Of a stretch of 64,000 bases of DNA, positions 37,810 through 48,109 are shown one piece after another. Every line of letters starts with the position of its first letter. Within the stretch, counting starts at the first letter, position 1. Origin of the DNA: Alphaproteobacteria bacterium (GTDB lineage: Bacteria; Pseudomonadota; Alphaproteobacteria; Caulobacterales; Maricaulaceae); NCBI GenBank assembly GCA_024742735.1, contig JANSXV010000001.1:558001-622000 (forward strand), read 5' to 3'. A model generated the notes under the pieces. The model was not told the DNA's origin, searched no databases, and saw only the letters and a program-made list of their open reading frames with translations. Position numbers and translations under genes: made by a program.

Positions 37810-38002
37810 GCGGTCTCCTCAACGCGCGATCGAACGGTAAGCGATGGCGCCGCGTCATGACAAGCCGCCAGAGTGAGCGCCCGCGGAGATTCGTTGACGT
37901 GTTGCGGTTCCGTGACAGCCCCACGCAGAGACATTTACTCCTCGCCCTTCGATTCCGCGCCGGACTGGCCTAGGTTGATGTCCGGACAAAAAGGACGGTG
38001 CT

Positions 38003-41000
38003 TTGACCTTCAAGAAGATCCTGGTCGCCAATCGCGGTGAGATCGCCATTCGCGTCATGCGCGCGGCCAACGAGATGGGCAAGAAGACGGTCGCGGTCTA
38101 CGCCGAGGAGGACAAGCTCTCCCTCCACCGCTTCAAGGCCGATGAGGCCTACAAGATCGGCGAAGGGCTGGGACCCGTCGCGGCCTATCTGTCCATCGAG
38201 GAGATCATCCGGGTCGCGCGCCTGAGTGGCGCGGATGCGATCCATCCCGGCTATGGCCTGTTGTCGGAAAACCCCGATTTCGTGGACGCCTGCGTCGAGG
38301 CAGGGCTAACCTTTATCGGCCCGCGCGCGGAGACGATGCGCGCGCTGGGCGACAAGGCGAGCGCCCGGCGCGTGGCGATCGAGGCCGGCGTGCCGGTCGT
38401 TCCGGCGACCGAGGTTCTGGGCGATGACATGAAGGCCATCGCCCGGGACGCCGAAGAGATCGGCTATCCCCTGATGCTGAAGGCCAGCTGGGGCGGCGGC
38501 GGGCGCGGCATGCGCGCCATCAACGGCCCTGACGAGCTGGTGGCCAAGGTGCTGGAGGGCCGGCGCGAGGCCGAAGCCGCCTTCGGCAATGGCGAAGGTT
38601 ATCTGGAGAAGATGATCACCCGCGCTCGCCACGTGGAGGTCCAGATCCTGGGCGACAAAGCGGGCGGCATCTATCACCTGTTCGAGCGGGACTGCTCGGT
38701 CCAGCGGCGCAATCAGAAAGTCGTGGAGCGCGCGCCGGCGCCCTATCTGAGCGAGGCGCAACGCGCTGAAATCTGCGAGCTCGGCCGCAAGGTCTGCGCC
38801 CATGTGAACTATGAGTGCGCGGGCACCGTCGAGTTCCTGATGGATATGGAGACCGGCGCGTTTTACTTCATCGAGGTGAACCCGCGCATTCAGGTCGAGC
38901 ATACCGTGACCGAAGAGGTCACGGGAATCGACATCGTGCGCGCGCAAATCCTGATCAGCGAAGGCGCAACGCTGGCTGAAGCCACGGGCGCGGCCAGCCA
39001 GGCGGACGTGAAGCTGGACGGTCACGCAATCCAGTGCCGTGTCACAACCGAAGACCCCACCAACAACTTCATCCCCGATTATGGCCGCATCGCCGCCTAT
39101 CGCGGCGCGACAGGAATGGGGATCCGGCTTGATGGCGGGACGGCCTATTCCGGCGCGATCATCACACGCTATTACGACTCACTGCTGGAGAAGGTCACCG
39201 CCTGGGCGCCCGAGCCGGACGCGGCCATCGCGCGCATGGACCGGGCTCTGCGCGAGTTTCGCATTCGCGGGGTGAGCACGAATATCGACTTCGTGATCAA
39301 CCTTTTGAAACACCCCACCTTCCTGGCCAATGAATACACCACGACCTTCATCGACCAGACTGAGGAGCTGTTCGATTTCCGACCCCGGCGCGACCGCGCG
39401 ACCCGGATCCTGCGCTATATCGCCGACATCACGGTGAATGGTCATCCCGAGACCGAGGGTCGGCCAAGACCCCGCGCGGATCTCACAGCCCCCCGGCCTC
39501 CGGCCACCAGCATCAAGCCGGCGCCGGCGGGAACCCGCCAGCTGCTGGACGAGCAAGGCCCCCAGGCGGTCGCGGACTGGATGAAGGCGCAGGATCGCCT
39601 GCTGATCACCGACACCACCATGCGCGACGCCCACCAGTCCCTGCTGGCCACGCGCATGCGCTCGCATGACATGATCAAGGCTGCGCCGGCCTATGCCGAG
39701 AAACTGCCCGAGCTGTTCTCGGTGGAATGCTGGGGAGGGGCGACCTTCGATGTCGCCTATCGTTTCCTGCAAGAGGACCCTTGGAAACGCCTGCGCGGCA
39801 TCCGCGAGAAAATGCCCAACATCATGACCCAGATGCTGCTGCGCGGGGCGAACGGTGTTGGCTACACCACTTACCCAGACAATGTGGTGCGCGCCTTCGT
39901 GCACCAGGCCGCGGACAGCGGCGTCGATGTCTTCCGCGTGTTCGACAGCCTGAACTGGGTGGAGAACATGCGCGTCGCCATGGATGCGGTGCTGGAGACC
40001 GGCAAGCTGTGCGAAGGCACGATCTGTTACACCGGCAACATCCTGGATCCCGACCGGTCCAAGTATGACCTGAAATACTATGTCACGATGGCCAAAGCGC
40101 TGGAGGCCGCCGGCGCCCATGTGCTGGGCCTGAAGGACATGGCCGGGCTGCTCAAACCGGCTGCGGCGAGCATACTGATCCCGGCGCTCAAGGATGCGGT
40201 GGATCTGCCCATCCACTTCCACACCCACGACACCTCCGGCATCGCGTCCGGCACGATCCTGGCGGCCTCGGCGGCGGGCGTGGACGCGGTGGACTGCGCC
40301 ATGGACGCATTGTCGGGCAACACCTCGCAAGCCACGCTCGGCACGATCGTTGAGGCCCTGCGCTTCACCGAGCGCGACACGGGCCTCGACATCGCCGCCG
40401 TGCGCGAGATCTCCGACTACTGGGAGGCTGTACGCGCCCACTACGCCGCGTTCGAGAGCGGCCTGCAGGCGCCTGCGTCAGAGGTGTATCTGCATGAAAT
40501 GCCGGGCGGGCAGTTCACCAATCTGAAGGCCCAGGCCCGCTCCATGGGACTGGAGGACCGCTGGCACGAGGTCGCGGCCATGTACGCCGAGGTCAATCAG
40601 ATGTTCGGCGATATCGTGAAGGTCACCCCCTCCTCCAAGGTCGTCGGCGACATGGCGCTGATGATGGTGTCCCAGAACCTGACCCGGGCCGAGGTGGAGA
40701 GCCCGGACACGCCCGTGACCTTCCCCGATTCCGTCATCGACATGATGCGCGGCAATCTGGGGCAGCCGCCGGGCGGCTTCCCGGACGCGATCGTGAAGAA
40801 GGTGCTGAAAGACGAGGCGCCCAATCTGGAACGGCCGGGCAAGGGCGTGCCGCCCACGGACCTTGAGAAGGTCCGCGCCGAACTGAGCGAAACCCTTCAG
40901 CGCGAAGCGACCGGTGAAGATCTGATGGGTTACCTCATGTATCCCAAGGTCTTTACCGAGTTCGCAGCGCGCGACGCCGACTATGGCCCGGTGCGCGCCC

Positions 41001-41443
41001 TGCCCACCCACGCTTTCTTCTACGGCATGGAGCCCGGTGAGGAGATCGAGGTGGACATCGACCCGGGCGTGACCCTCATCATTCGCCTCCAGGCGGTCGG
41101 GGAGACCCATGATGACGGCGAGGTCCGCGTCTTCTTTGAGCTGAACGGCCAGCCGCGCACCGTCAGGGTGCCGAATCGCAGCGCGGCTGTGACCCAGACC
41201 AAGCGCAAGAAAGCCGAAGCTGGAAACGCCGATCACGTGGGCTCGCCCATGCCCGGCGTGGTGGGCTCGGTGGCCGTCAAAGCCGGTCAGAAGGTGAAGC
41301 CAGGCGACACCCTGTTGACCATCGAGGCCATGAAGATGGAATCCGGCCTCAACGCCGAGCGCGAAGGCGTTGTAAAAGCTGTCCATGTCAGCCCTGGCGA
41401 CCAGATCGACGCCAAGGACCTCCTGGTGGAATTCGAGGCCTGA
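38003..41443 (+). CDS. pyc: Pyruvate carboxylase
   Basis: Biotin carboxylase (KILVANRGEIAIRVMRAANEMG), carboxyltransferase (DTTMRDAHQSLLATRMR), biotinyl (IEAMKMES) domains; 1146 aa. Confidence 0.97.
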   Translation: MTFKKILVANRGEIAIRVMRAANEMGKKTVAVYAEEDKLSLHRFKADEAYKIGEGLGPVAAYLSIEEIIRVARLSGADAIHPGYGLLSENPDFVDACVEAGLTFIGPRAETMRALGDKASARRVAIEAGVPVVPATEVLGDDMKAIARDAEEIGYPLMLKASWGGGGRGMRAINGPDELVAKVLEGRREAEAAFGNGEGYLEKMITRARHVEVQILGDKAGGIYHLFERDCSVQRRNQKVVERAPAPYLSEAQRAEICELGRKVCAHVNYECAGTVEFLMDMETGAFYFIEVNPRIQVEHTVTEEVTGIDIVRAQILISEGATLAEATGAASQADVKLDGHAIQCRVTTEDPTNNFIPDYGRIAAYRGATGMGIRLDGGTAYSGAIITRYYDSLLEKVTAWAPEPDAAIARMDRALREFRIRGVSTNIDFVINLLKHPTFLANEYTTTFIDQTEELFDFRPRRDRATRILRYIADITVNGHPETEGRPRPRADLTAPRPPATSIKPAPAGTRQLLDEQGPQAVADWMKAQDRLLITDTTMRDAHQSLLATRMRSHDMIKAAPAYAEKLPELFSVECWGGATFDVAYRFLQEDPWKRLRGIREKMPNIMTQMLLRGANGVGYTTYPDNVVRAFVHQAADSGVDVFRVFDSLNWVENMRVAMDAVLETGKLCEGTICYTGNILDPDRSKYDLKYYVTMAKALEAAGAHVLGLKDMAGLLKPAAASILIPALKDAVDLPIHFHTHDTSGIASGTILAASAAGVDAVDCAMDALSGNTSQATLGTIVEALRFTERDTGLDIAAVREISDYWEAVRAHYAAFESGLQAPASEVYLHEMPGGQFTNLKAQARSMGLEDRWHEVAAMYAEVNQMFGDIVKVTPSSKVVGDMALMMVSQNLTRAEVESPDTPVTFPDSVIDMMRGNLGQPPGGFPDAIVKKVLKDEAPNLERPGKGVPPTDLEKVRAELSETLQREATGEDLMGYLMYPKVFTEFAARDADYGPVRALPTHAFFYGMEPGEEIEVDIDPGVTLIIRLQAVGETHDDGEVRVFFELNGQPRTVRVPNRSAAVTQTKRKKAEAGNADHVGSPMPGVVGSVAVKAGQKVKPGDTLLTIEAMKMESGLNAEREGVVKAVHVSPGDQIDAKDLLVEFEA

Positions 41444-41521
41444 CCCGCAGTCGGGCTGGCCGAGTTGCCACGGGGCTGCGGCTGGCTAATTTACGCCGGG
41501 TAATATTCCGGGGAGGATTAT

Positions 41522-43975
41522 ATGACCGTCACAGATCGACTTCTTGCAGGCGCAGCGTGCGCAGCGCTCATCGCCGGCGCGGCGGCGGCCCAGGACGCGC
41601 CCATCGTGCAACCGGGAGCGCCGGGTCAGGACAGCCGGCAGCTCAGCGCGGAGGAAGCCGCCCGCATCGCCGACAACCGCTATTCCGCCGACGATGTGCG
41701 CTTCATGCAGGACATGATCGTGCACCATTTCCAGGCCGTTCAGATGTCCGCGCTGGTGGAAGACCGCACCGGGAATCCCGGCGTGAACGCCATCGCCCAG
41801 CGGATCGACGCGACTCAGGAAGACGAGATCGAGTTCATGCAGACCTGGCTGCGCGAACGCGGTGAGCACGCGCCCGATCCCGCCGCTGAGACGACGGAGA
41901 TGGATCACGGCGGGCATGGCGGGCATGTGGGTCATTCCGGCCACGGCGCCCATCACGATCATTCCACCATGGCCGGCATGGCCAGCCCGGAACAGATGGC
42001 CGCGCTTGCTGCTGCTGAAGGAACCGAGTTCGACCGGCTCTTCCTGGAGCTGATGATCGCCCATCATGCCGGCGCGGTTGAGATGGTCGACCATCTGCTG
42101 AACCAGCGCGGCTCGGCCTATGATCCGGTTTTGCTGGACTTCGCCAATGACGTGCGCAGCGAGCAGGAAGCCGAAATCCGCCGCATGGACACGATGCTCG
42201 CCGGCCTGTCACCGGACCCGCGCAACGGTCTGGCTGCCGGTTTCCGTGACGCTGAAGAGGCGATCTCCAACCTATCCCTGGTGGCGAGCCTGCCCAAGCC
42301 CACGGGCTTCTTCGACCCGGAGAACCCCGCCGGCCTGCCGCCGCAGCTGCCGACCGAGGCCTCCGAGGGAGACGATGAGGAGGAGCGCGAACCCCGTTTC
42401 GGACGCCGCTCGCCCTTCCTGAGCTTCTCCAACACCGACATGGCCTTCTCCGGCGACCTCATGGCTGTCGGGAATTATCACGGCATCAACATGTACCGCC
42501 TGACCGATGAGGCGCCGCAGCTGATCAGCTCCATCGTTTGCCCCGGCGGCCAGGGCGACGTGTCCATCGTCGGCGACCTGATGCTGATGTCGGTGGAGCA
42601 GACCCGTGGGCGGATCGACTGCGGGCGACATGGCATCTCGGAAGATGTCAGCGCGGAGCGGTTCCGGGGCCTGCGCATCTTCGACATCTCCAACCCCGCC
42701 GCGCCGCGCCAGGTGGGCCTGGTGCAGACCTGCCGCGGGTCGCACACCCATTCGGTGGTGTCGGCCGATGAAGAGACCATCATCGTCTACAATTCCGGCA
42801 CCAGCTCGGTGCGTTCCGAAGACGAGCTCGCCGGTTGTGTGTCCGGCCTGCCCGGCGATCAGGACACTGCGCTGTTCTCCATCGACGTCATCGAGATTCC
42901 GGTTGAGAACCCGGCCGCCGCGCGGATCATCGACAGCCCGCGCGTGTTCGCTGACGACGACACCGGGCGCATCGCCGGACTGTGGACCGGCGGCGACCAC
43001 GGCGAAGGCACGCAAAACACGCGGCGCACCGACCAGTGCCACGATATCACGGTCTTCCCCTCCCTGAACCTGGCGGCCGGCGCCTGCTCGGGCAACGGGA
43101 TCATTTTCGACATCACCGACCCGCGCGCGCCCACCCGGATCGACGCCGTGGTCGACCAGGGCTTCGCTTACTGGCACTCGGCCACGTTCAACAATGCCGG
43201 CGACGTGGTGCTGTTCACCGACGAATGGGGCGGCGGCGGACGGCCGCGCTGCCGGGCTCAGGATCCCGACACCTGGGGCGCCAACGCGATCTACGAGATC
43301 AATGACGGACGCCTTGAATTCGCCGGATATTACAAGATCCCCACCGACCAGTCAGAGGTGGAGAACTGCGTGGCCCATAATGGCTCCATCATCCCCGTAC
43401 CAGGGCGCGATATCTTCGTGCAGTCCTGGTACCAGGGCGGGATCTCCGTGCTGGACTTCACCGATCCGGCGAACGCCTACGAGATCGGTTTCTTCGACCG
43501 CGGGCCGGTTCATCCCGATATCCTGGCCTCAGGCGGGTACTGGTCGAGCTACTGGTATGACGGGCGCATCTACGCCACCGAGATCGGCCGCGGCCTTGAC
43601 GTCTTCGCGCTTGAACCCAGCGAGCACCTGACCGCTAACGAGATCGCCGCCGCGGCCATGGCCGATCAGGGCGACATCTTCAATCCGCAGCAGCAATTCC
43701 CGGTGAGCTGGCCGGACCACCCGGTGGTGGCCCTCGCCTATCTCGACCAGCTCATGCGCGATGAGGCCATCGCCGGCGAGCCGGCCCAGGGCCTCTACGA
43801 AGCCCTTGAGCTGGCCGCAGAGCATGTGGACGCCGGCACAAGCGACCGCGATCTGGCTGGAGAGCTGCGCCGCCTGGCGCGCGAGCTGCCAAGCGCGGCG
43901 GACGGGAGCGATACAGCCGCACGCCTCGACGCACTTCGCGAGGTGATCGACGGGGTCCGGCGCGCGCTGCGCTAG
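41522..43975 (+). CDS. Secreted DUF305 protein fused to beta-propeller-like (LVIVD-type) domain, His-rich linker
   Basis: FMQDMIVHHFQAVQMS and LELMIAHHAGAVEMVDH; linker MDHGGHGGHVGHSGHGAHHDHSTM; C-terminal propeller-like region. Confidence 0.8.
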   Translation: MTVTDRLLAGAACAALIAGAAAAQDAPIVQPGAPGQDSRQLSAEEAARIADNRYSADDVRFMQDMIVHHFQAVQMSALVEDRTGNPGVNAIAQRIDATQEDEIEFMQTWLRERGEHAPDPAAETTEMDHGGHGGHVGHSGHGAHHDHSTMAGMASPEQMAALAAAEGTEFDRLFLELMIAHHAGAVEMVDHLLNQRGSAYDPVLLDFANDVRSEQEAEIRRMDTMLAGLSPDPRNGLAAGFRDAEEAISNLSLVASLPKPTGFFDPENPAGLPPQLPTEASEGDDEEEREPRFGRRSPFLSFSNTDMAFSGDLMAVGNYHGINMYRLTDEAPQLISSIVCPGGQGDVSIVGDLMLMSVEQTRGRIDCGRHGISEDVSAERFRGLRIFDISNPAAPRQVGLVQTCRGSHTHSVVSADEETIIVYNSGTSSVRSEDELAGCVSGLPGDQDTALFSIDVIEIPVENPAAARIIDSPRVFADDDTGRIAGLWTGGDHGEGTQNTRRTDQCHDITVFPSLNLAAGACSGNGIIFDITDPRAPTRIDAVVDQGFAYWHSATFNNAGDVVLFTDEWGGGGRPRCRAQDPDTWGANAIYEINDGRLEFAGYYKIPTDQSEVENCVAHNGSIIPVPGRDIFVQSWYQGGISVLDFTDPANAYEIGFFDRGPVHPDILASGGYWSSYWYDGRIYATEIGRGLDVFALEPSEHLTANEIAAAAMADQGDIFNPQQQFPVSWPDHPVVALAYLDQLMRDEAIAGEPAQGLYEALELAAEHVDAGTSDRDLAGELRRLARELPSAADGSDTAARLDALREVIDGVRRALR

Positions 43976-43996
43976 GATCGCCGAGCGCCAGACTTG

Positions 43997-44030
43997 AAAA
44001 GCCGCGGCCTGCTCGGGCCGCGGCTTTTTT
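43997..44030 (+). terminator. Rho-independent terminator
   Basis: AAAAGCCGCGGCC-tgctcg-GGCCGCGGCTTTTTT. Confidence 0.85.
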
Positions 44031-44051
44031 GCTGATAGAGGCGATCAGATG

Positions 44052-44495
44052 TCAGCGGGACGCCGCCTCACGCCCGGCGATCCAGACGATGAAGATCACC
44101 AGGCAGTGGGCCGCAGCGCCAACCGTCCACCAGATCAGCGGCGTCTTCATTACGAAGGCCCCTTCGCTCACGCTGATGGCGATGAAGATCAGGACGCCCA
44201 GCGCATAGCTGGCCAGATGAACCCACAGCCCGACGCGCGCCGCCGCCAGGCCCTTGGCGAATTTGCGCCGGGCGATCTCCTGAGCTTCCTCCTCGGGATC
44301 GACCGATAACGCCGAGACGTCGACATTAAACGCCGCAGCCAACGCCATGAGGGTGTCGCGCGAGGCGGCGTCCCCGGTCTCGATGCGCTGGATGGTGCGC
44401 ACGCCGACTCCGGCCAGCTCGGCCAGGTGTTCCTGGGACCACTGACGCTCTTCACGCCAGCGTTTGATCTTGGATGCGTCAGTCTTGAAAGCCAT
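44052..44495 (-). CDS. XRE-family HTH regulator with C-terminal transmembrane helices
   Basis: IKRWREERQWSQEHLAELAGVGVRTIQRIETGDAASRDTLMALAAAF then two hydrophobic helices. Confidence 0.85.
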   Translation of the reverse strand: MAFKTDASKIKRWREERQWSQEHLAELAGVGVRTIQRIETGDAASRDTLMALAAAFNVDVSALSVDPEEEAQEIARRKFAKGLAAARVGLWVHLASYALGVLIFIAISVSEGAFVMKTPLIWWTVGAAAHCLVIFIVWIAGREAASR

Positions 44496-44643
44496 GGTCT
44501 TCTCCTTGCGGGCTGTTGTAATCAGACCCGCCGGAAACACCAGTTTTCAGGGCGCGCCGCCACGTCATGGCGGCGTCAACGGCCCGCCAGCCGCCCGCCA
44601 CACCCCCGCCGCGAGGCCGCCAGCCCCCTGAATTCCCGAGCCT

Positions 44644-45237
44644 TCAATACGCGATCTCGAAACAGCACGGCGCGCCGGCGAGCTTCGGACCGTGGTCGTG
44701 TCCGACGCGCACCTTCGGGCTGACCAGTGAGCCGAACAGGACTTCGAACACGCCCACGTGCCAGGCGCAGTCCGGCATGGCGAGCGGGTTGTTCTCGATC
44801 TCGATCCGCGACGGCGCGCCGCTGCGGACCGTGCACATGCCAGAGCCCGCAAAGGTCCAGGCATGCTTCTGGATGGCGCTCAGCAAAAGCGGAGCGGCGA
44901 AGCGGGCCGGCAGCACCTTTAAGAGCGTGCGCACCGCCCCCGGGATCCGGTTGTGCAGGATATAGGCGCCCGTGAGCTCTCCGGCCCGGTGGGCGATGCG
45001 GAGCGCCTCGTCACGCGGCAGCGACTCAAACAAGGCCGCGAACAGAGCTTTCGGGATCTCCTCGTCGATCATCTCCCCGGGGCGCTCCGTGAGCAGGTGC
45101 GACAGCCCGGCTTGCGCGAACACGCGCTCGGCCAGATCACGCCCGCCCGCCTCGACCAGCGCAGCCTCCGTCTGGAGGACGGCGTTCGGGCCGATGACCG
45201 CATTGCTCGGGATCGAGACGGCGAGCGCCATGGCCAC
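44644..45237 (-). CDS. bchJ: Bacteriochlorophyll 4-vinyl reductase-like BchJ
   Basis: NAVIGPNAVLQTEAALVEAGGRDLAERVFAQAG...; V4R-type C-terminus; adjacent to bchE. Confidence 0.8.
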   Translation of the reverse strand: MAMALAVSIPSNAVIGPNAVLQTEAALVEAGGRDLAERVFAQAGLSHLLTERPGEMIDEEIPKALFAALFESLPRDEALRIAHRAGELTGAYILHNRIPGAVRTLLKVLPARFAAPLLLSAIQKHAWTFAGSGMCTVRSGAPSRIEIENNPLAMPDCAWHVGVFEVLFGSLVSPKVRVGHDHGPKLAGAPCCFEIAY

Positions 45238-45242
45238 CTCCG

Positions 45243-46883
45243 CTAGCGGGTGTCGATCAACGTCTTGGCGTCGCTCTGCTCGGCCATCTGCTGATCGCCG
45301 CCGCCACAGGCTTTGACCGGCTCTGGATTCTCCGCGAGGCGGCGCGCCCGTTTGATCGCGGCCTTGTCGGCGTTGGCCTGCCAGTCGTCCATCTGGGCCG
45401 GCGCGATGGTGCGGGTGCGGTCAAAGTTGAAATTGACCGTCTTCTTCGACTGCGGGCCCCAGTAGTTCGCCTTGCCCAGATCATAGAACTGACGCTGGAA
45501 CCCGGCCTTCAGAAACGCCTTCAGGCAGCCCAGCAGGTAGCGCCGCCGGAAACCGGTGCCGCGCCAGGGATAATGGAACAGCGCCTTCTGCATGTAGAAG
45601 CGCCGGTAATTCTTCATCACGCCATTCAGAAGCTCGCCGCGCTCCATGGCCGCCGGCTTCATGATGGGGGTGACGAAGTTGTATTTTTCAAAATCGAAGA
45701 TCTCGACCTTGTCGCCGAGCGACTGGAAGAGCGGCGTGAACGGCCAGGGCGTATACATCGCCCAGTTGGCCAGATCCGGCTGCCAGTCCCAGGCCATCTT
45801 GTAGGTCTCTTCCAGCGTCTCTTCGGTCTCGTTGTCGAGCCCGACGATGAACTGGGCCTCCACGAAGATGTCAGCCTCGCGCAGGAGCCGGATCGCCTCC
45901 TTGTTCTCCTCGACCTTGGTTTCCTTGTTGAAAGTGTCGAGTTTGAGCTGAGCTGCGGCTTCTGTGCCGAGGGACACGTGGACAAGGCCCGCCTCGCGAT
46001 AGAAGGACAGCAGCTCCTTGTCGCGCATGATGTCCGTGACGCGCGTGTTGATGCCCCACTTGATCTTGTCGGGCAGGCCGCGATCAATCAGCTCCTGGCA
46101 GAACTGGATGAATTTCTTACGGTTAATCGTCGGCTCTTCATCGGCGAGGATGAAAAAACCGACGCCGTGTTCGTTCACCAGGTGCTCGATCTCGTCGACG
46201 ACCTTTTTGGGGTCCCTCACCCGGTAGTCGCGCCAGAACTTCCACTGGCTGCAGAAGCTGCACGTGAACGGGCAGCCGCGCGCCATGTTGGGAATCGCCA
46301 CCTTCACGCCCAGCGGCACGTAGATGTAGTGATCCCATTCCAGCATGGACCAGTCCGGCTCGAGGTTGTCGAGATCCTTGATGGTCGGCGCGGCCTCGGT
46401 GGAGACGATCTGGTCTCCATCGCGGAAGGCCAGGCCATTGATGTCCCAGCGCGCCGACTGCAGCACGCCATCGTTAATCGCAGTGATGAGATTGACGAAA
46501 ATCTCCTCGCCTTCCCCGCGCACGATGACGTCGATCCAAGGCGCCTCGGACAGGACCTGCTTGAACATGAAGGTGGCGTGGATGCCGCCCAGAACACGCA
46601 CCGCGTCGGGCACGGTCTCCTTGGCGATCTCCAGCACCCGTTCCGCGGTGTAGATCGCCGGCGTAATCGCGGTGGTCCCCACCACGTCGGGCTGGAGCTC
46701 CTCCATCTTCGCGCGCAGGTCCTCATCACTGAGATGGTGGGTCATGGCGTCGAGGAAATGGATGTCGGTGAAGCCCGCCCGTTTCAGAGGTCCGGACAGA
46801 TAGGCGACCCAGGCCGGCGGCCAGCTCCCGGCGATCTCCGCGCCGCCGGAGTGATAGTTGGGATGGATGAGCAGGATCCGCAT
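45243..46883 (-). CDS. bchE: Mg-protoporphyrin IX monomethyl ester anaerobic oxidative cyclase (B12-binding radical SAM)
   Basis: [69 protein letters not shown]. Confidence 0.93.
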   Translation of the reverse strand: MRILLIHPNYHSGGAEIAGSWPPAWVAYLSGPLKRAGFTDIHFLDAMTHHLSDEDLRAKMEELQPDVVGTTAITPAIYTAERVLEIAKETVPDAVRVLGGIHATFMFKQVLSEAPWIDVIVRGEGEEIFVNLITAINDGVLQSARWDINGLAFRDGDQIVSTEAAPTIKDLDNLEPDWSMLEWDHYIYVPLGVKVAIPNMARGCPFTCSFCSQWKFWRDYRVRDPKKVVDEIEHLVNEHGVGFFILADEEPTINRKKFIQFCQELIDRGLPDKIKWGINTRVTDIMRDKELLSFYREAGLVHVSLGTEAAAQLKLDTFNKETKVEENKEAIRLLREADIFVEAQFIVGLDNETEETLEETYKMAWDWQPDLANWAMYTPWPFTPLFQSLGDKVEIFDFEKYNFVTPIMKPAAMERGELLNGVMKNYRRFYMQKALFHYPWRGTGFRRRYLLGCLKAFLKAGFQRQFYDLGKANYWGPQSKKTVNFNFDRTRTIAPAQMDDWQANADKAAIKRARRLAENPEPVKACGGGDQQMAEQSDAKTLIDTR

Positions 46884-46894
46884 GGCGCCCTCGC

Positions 46895-46937
46895 TGTCTG
46901 AATACCCTTACACCGGATGTGTCTATTCAGGTTTACA
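46895..46937 (-). promoter_or_regulatory. Two PpsR/CrtJ-type boxes (TGT-N12-ACA x2, 7-bp gap) upstream of bchE
   Basis: TGTCTGAATACCCTTACA (46895..46912) and TGTCTATTCAGGTTTACA (46920..46937). Confidence 0.75.
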
Positions 46938-47006
46938 GCTGAGCCGCCGCTCTGCGCGAGGCGGCATTGTGTCACGCGAGACCAAGTGCGAAGATTGGAG
47001 GCCGGA

Positions 47007-47960
47007 TCAGGACGCCGCCTCATCCTCGCCGTCACGGGTCCGCTCAAACGATGCCGCTGGTGCGCAGGCTGTGACGACGAGCGAGGCGATGTCACAGCCG
47101 CGATCGGCCCGCAGGACGCAGTCCTGCAGTTTAACGCCGGTGAACCCGGCCTGCTCCAGAAGGCTGGCGATATAGGCGCGCGAATGGGCGAAGCGGCGGC
47201 TGTCGCGCAGTTCGATATCACCGGTTTCGGAAAGCTCGACGGTGAAAGCGAGCCGGCCGCCCGGCTGGAGCGAGTTCGCGGACCAGCTGATCACGTGCTC
47301 CAGCGCGCCCAGATAGATAAATACATCGGCGGCCACGATCAGATCGTAGCGCGGCCCCTCAAGCGTCAGCGATGCGATGTCGGCCTTGTCCAGCTGATCA
47401 TAGACGCTCTTGGCGCGCGCCTTCGCGAGCATGCCGGCCGACAGGTCCACGCCTTCCAGGCGCACACAGAAGGGACGCAGCGCCTCGCCCATGAGCCCGG
47501 TTCCGCACCCAAGATCGAGCACGCAGGCGGCATAGACAAAGCCATCAGCCTTTAAAGCTTCAAGCAGAAGGTCAGGGCCGCGATACTTCAGCCCCTCGAC
47601 CAGCGCCCGCTCGAACTGCGGCGCGTACTGATCGAACAAAAGCTCGACAAAGGCCGCCGGCATGGAGTCGGCGCCCGGCGCGTCCAACAGCAAAGACCGC
47701 TTGAGGCTCGCACCGAACGGGTCGGCCGGGTTGAGCGCCAGCGCCACGTCGAACGCGCGCACCGCGCCATCGGTCTGGCCCGCCATCTCGTGCAACTCGC
47801 CCAGGCGATACCAGCCCGCCGCCCAGCGCGGCGCCAGATCAAGCGCGCCGGACAGCACCTCGATCGCGCCGGACCAGTCCCCGGTCGAGGCCAGGGTCTC
47901 CGCAAAGTCCGCCCGGCGGTCGACGGCCGGATCGCCGGAAGAAAACAGAGCTCCGCTCAT
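47007..47960 (-). CDS. TPR-containing SAM-dependent methyltransferase
   Basis: TPR-like GAIEVLSGALDLAPRWAAGWYRLGELHEMAG; VLDLGCGTGLMGEALRP. Confidence 0.85.
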   Translation of the reverse strand: MSGALFSSGDPAVDRRADFAETLASTGDWSGAIEVLSGALDLAPRWAAGWYRLGELHEMAGQTDGAVRAFDVALALNPADPFGASLKRSLLLDAPGADSMPAAFVELLFDQYAPQFERALVEGLKYRGPDLLLEALKADGFVYAACVLDLGCGTGLMGEALRPFCVRLEGVDLSAGMLAKARAKSVYDQLDKADIASLTLEGPRYDLIVAADVFIYLGALEHVISWSANSLQPGGRLAFTVELSETGDIELRDSRRFAHSRAYIASLLEQAGFTGVKLQDCVLRADRGCDIASLVVTACAPAASFERTRDGEDEAAS

Positions 47961-48109
47961 GGCTGATGGAAGGTCCCGATACGCCGGACACGGACCGATC
48001 CGCCCCGGTGACGCGCGCATTTGGCGACCCGCGGGCCGCGTGTCAATGCAGATCTCGTGCGGCGCCGGGAAAGGCGGACAGGCGCGGCGCAGCAGGCTAC
48101 AAACGCGCC

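Noticed and set aside
41990-42020. Short GCT/GCC-rich coding repeats in the DUF305 gene and elsewhere
   Set aside because: Ordinary alanine-rich codon runs in GC-rich DNA
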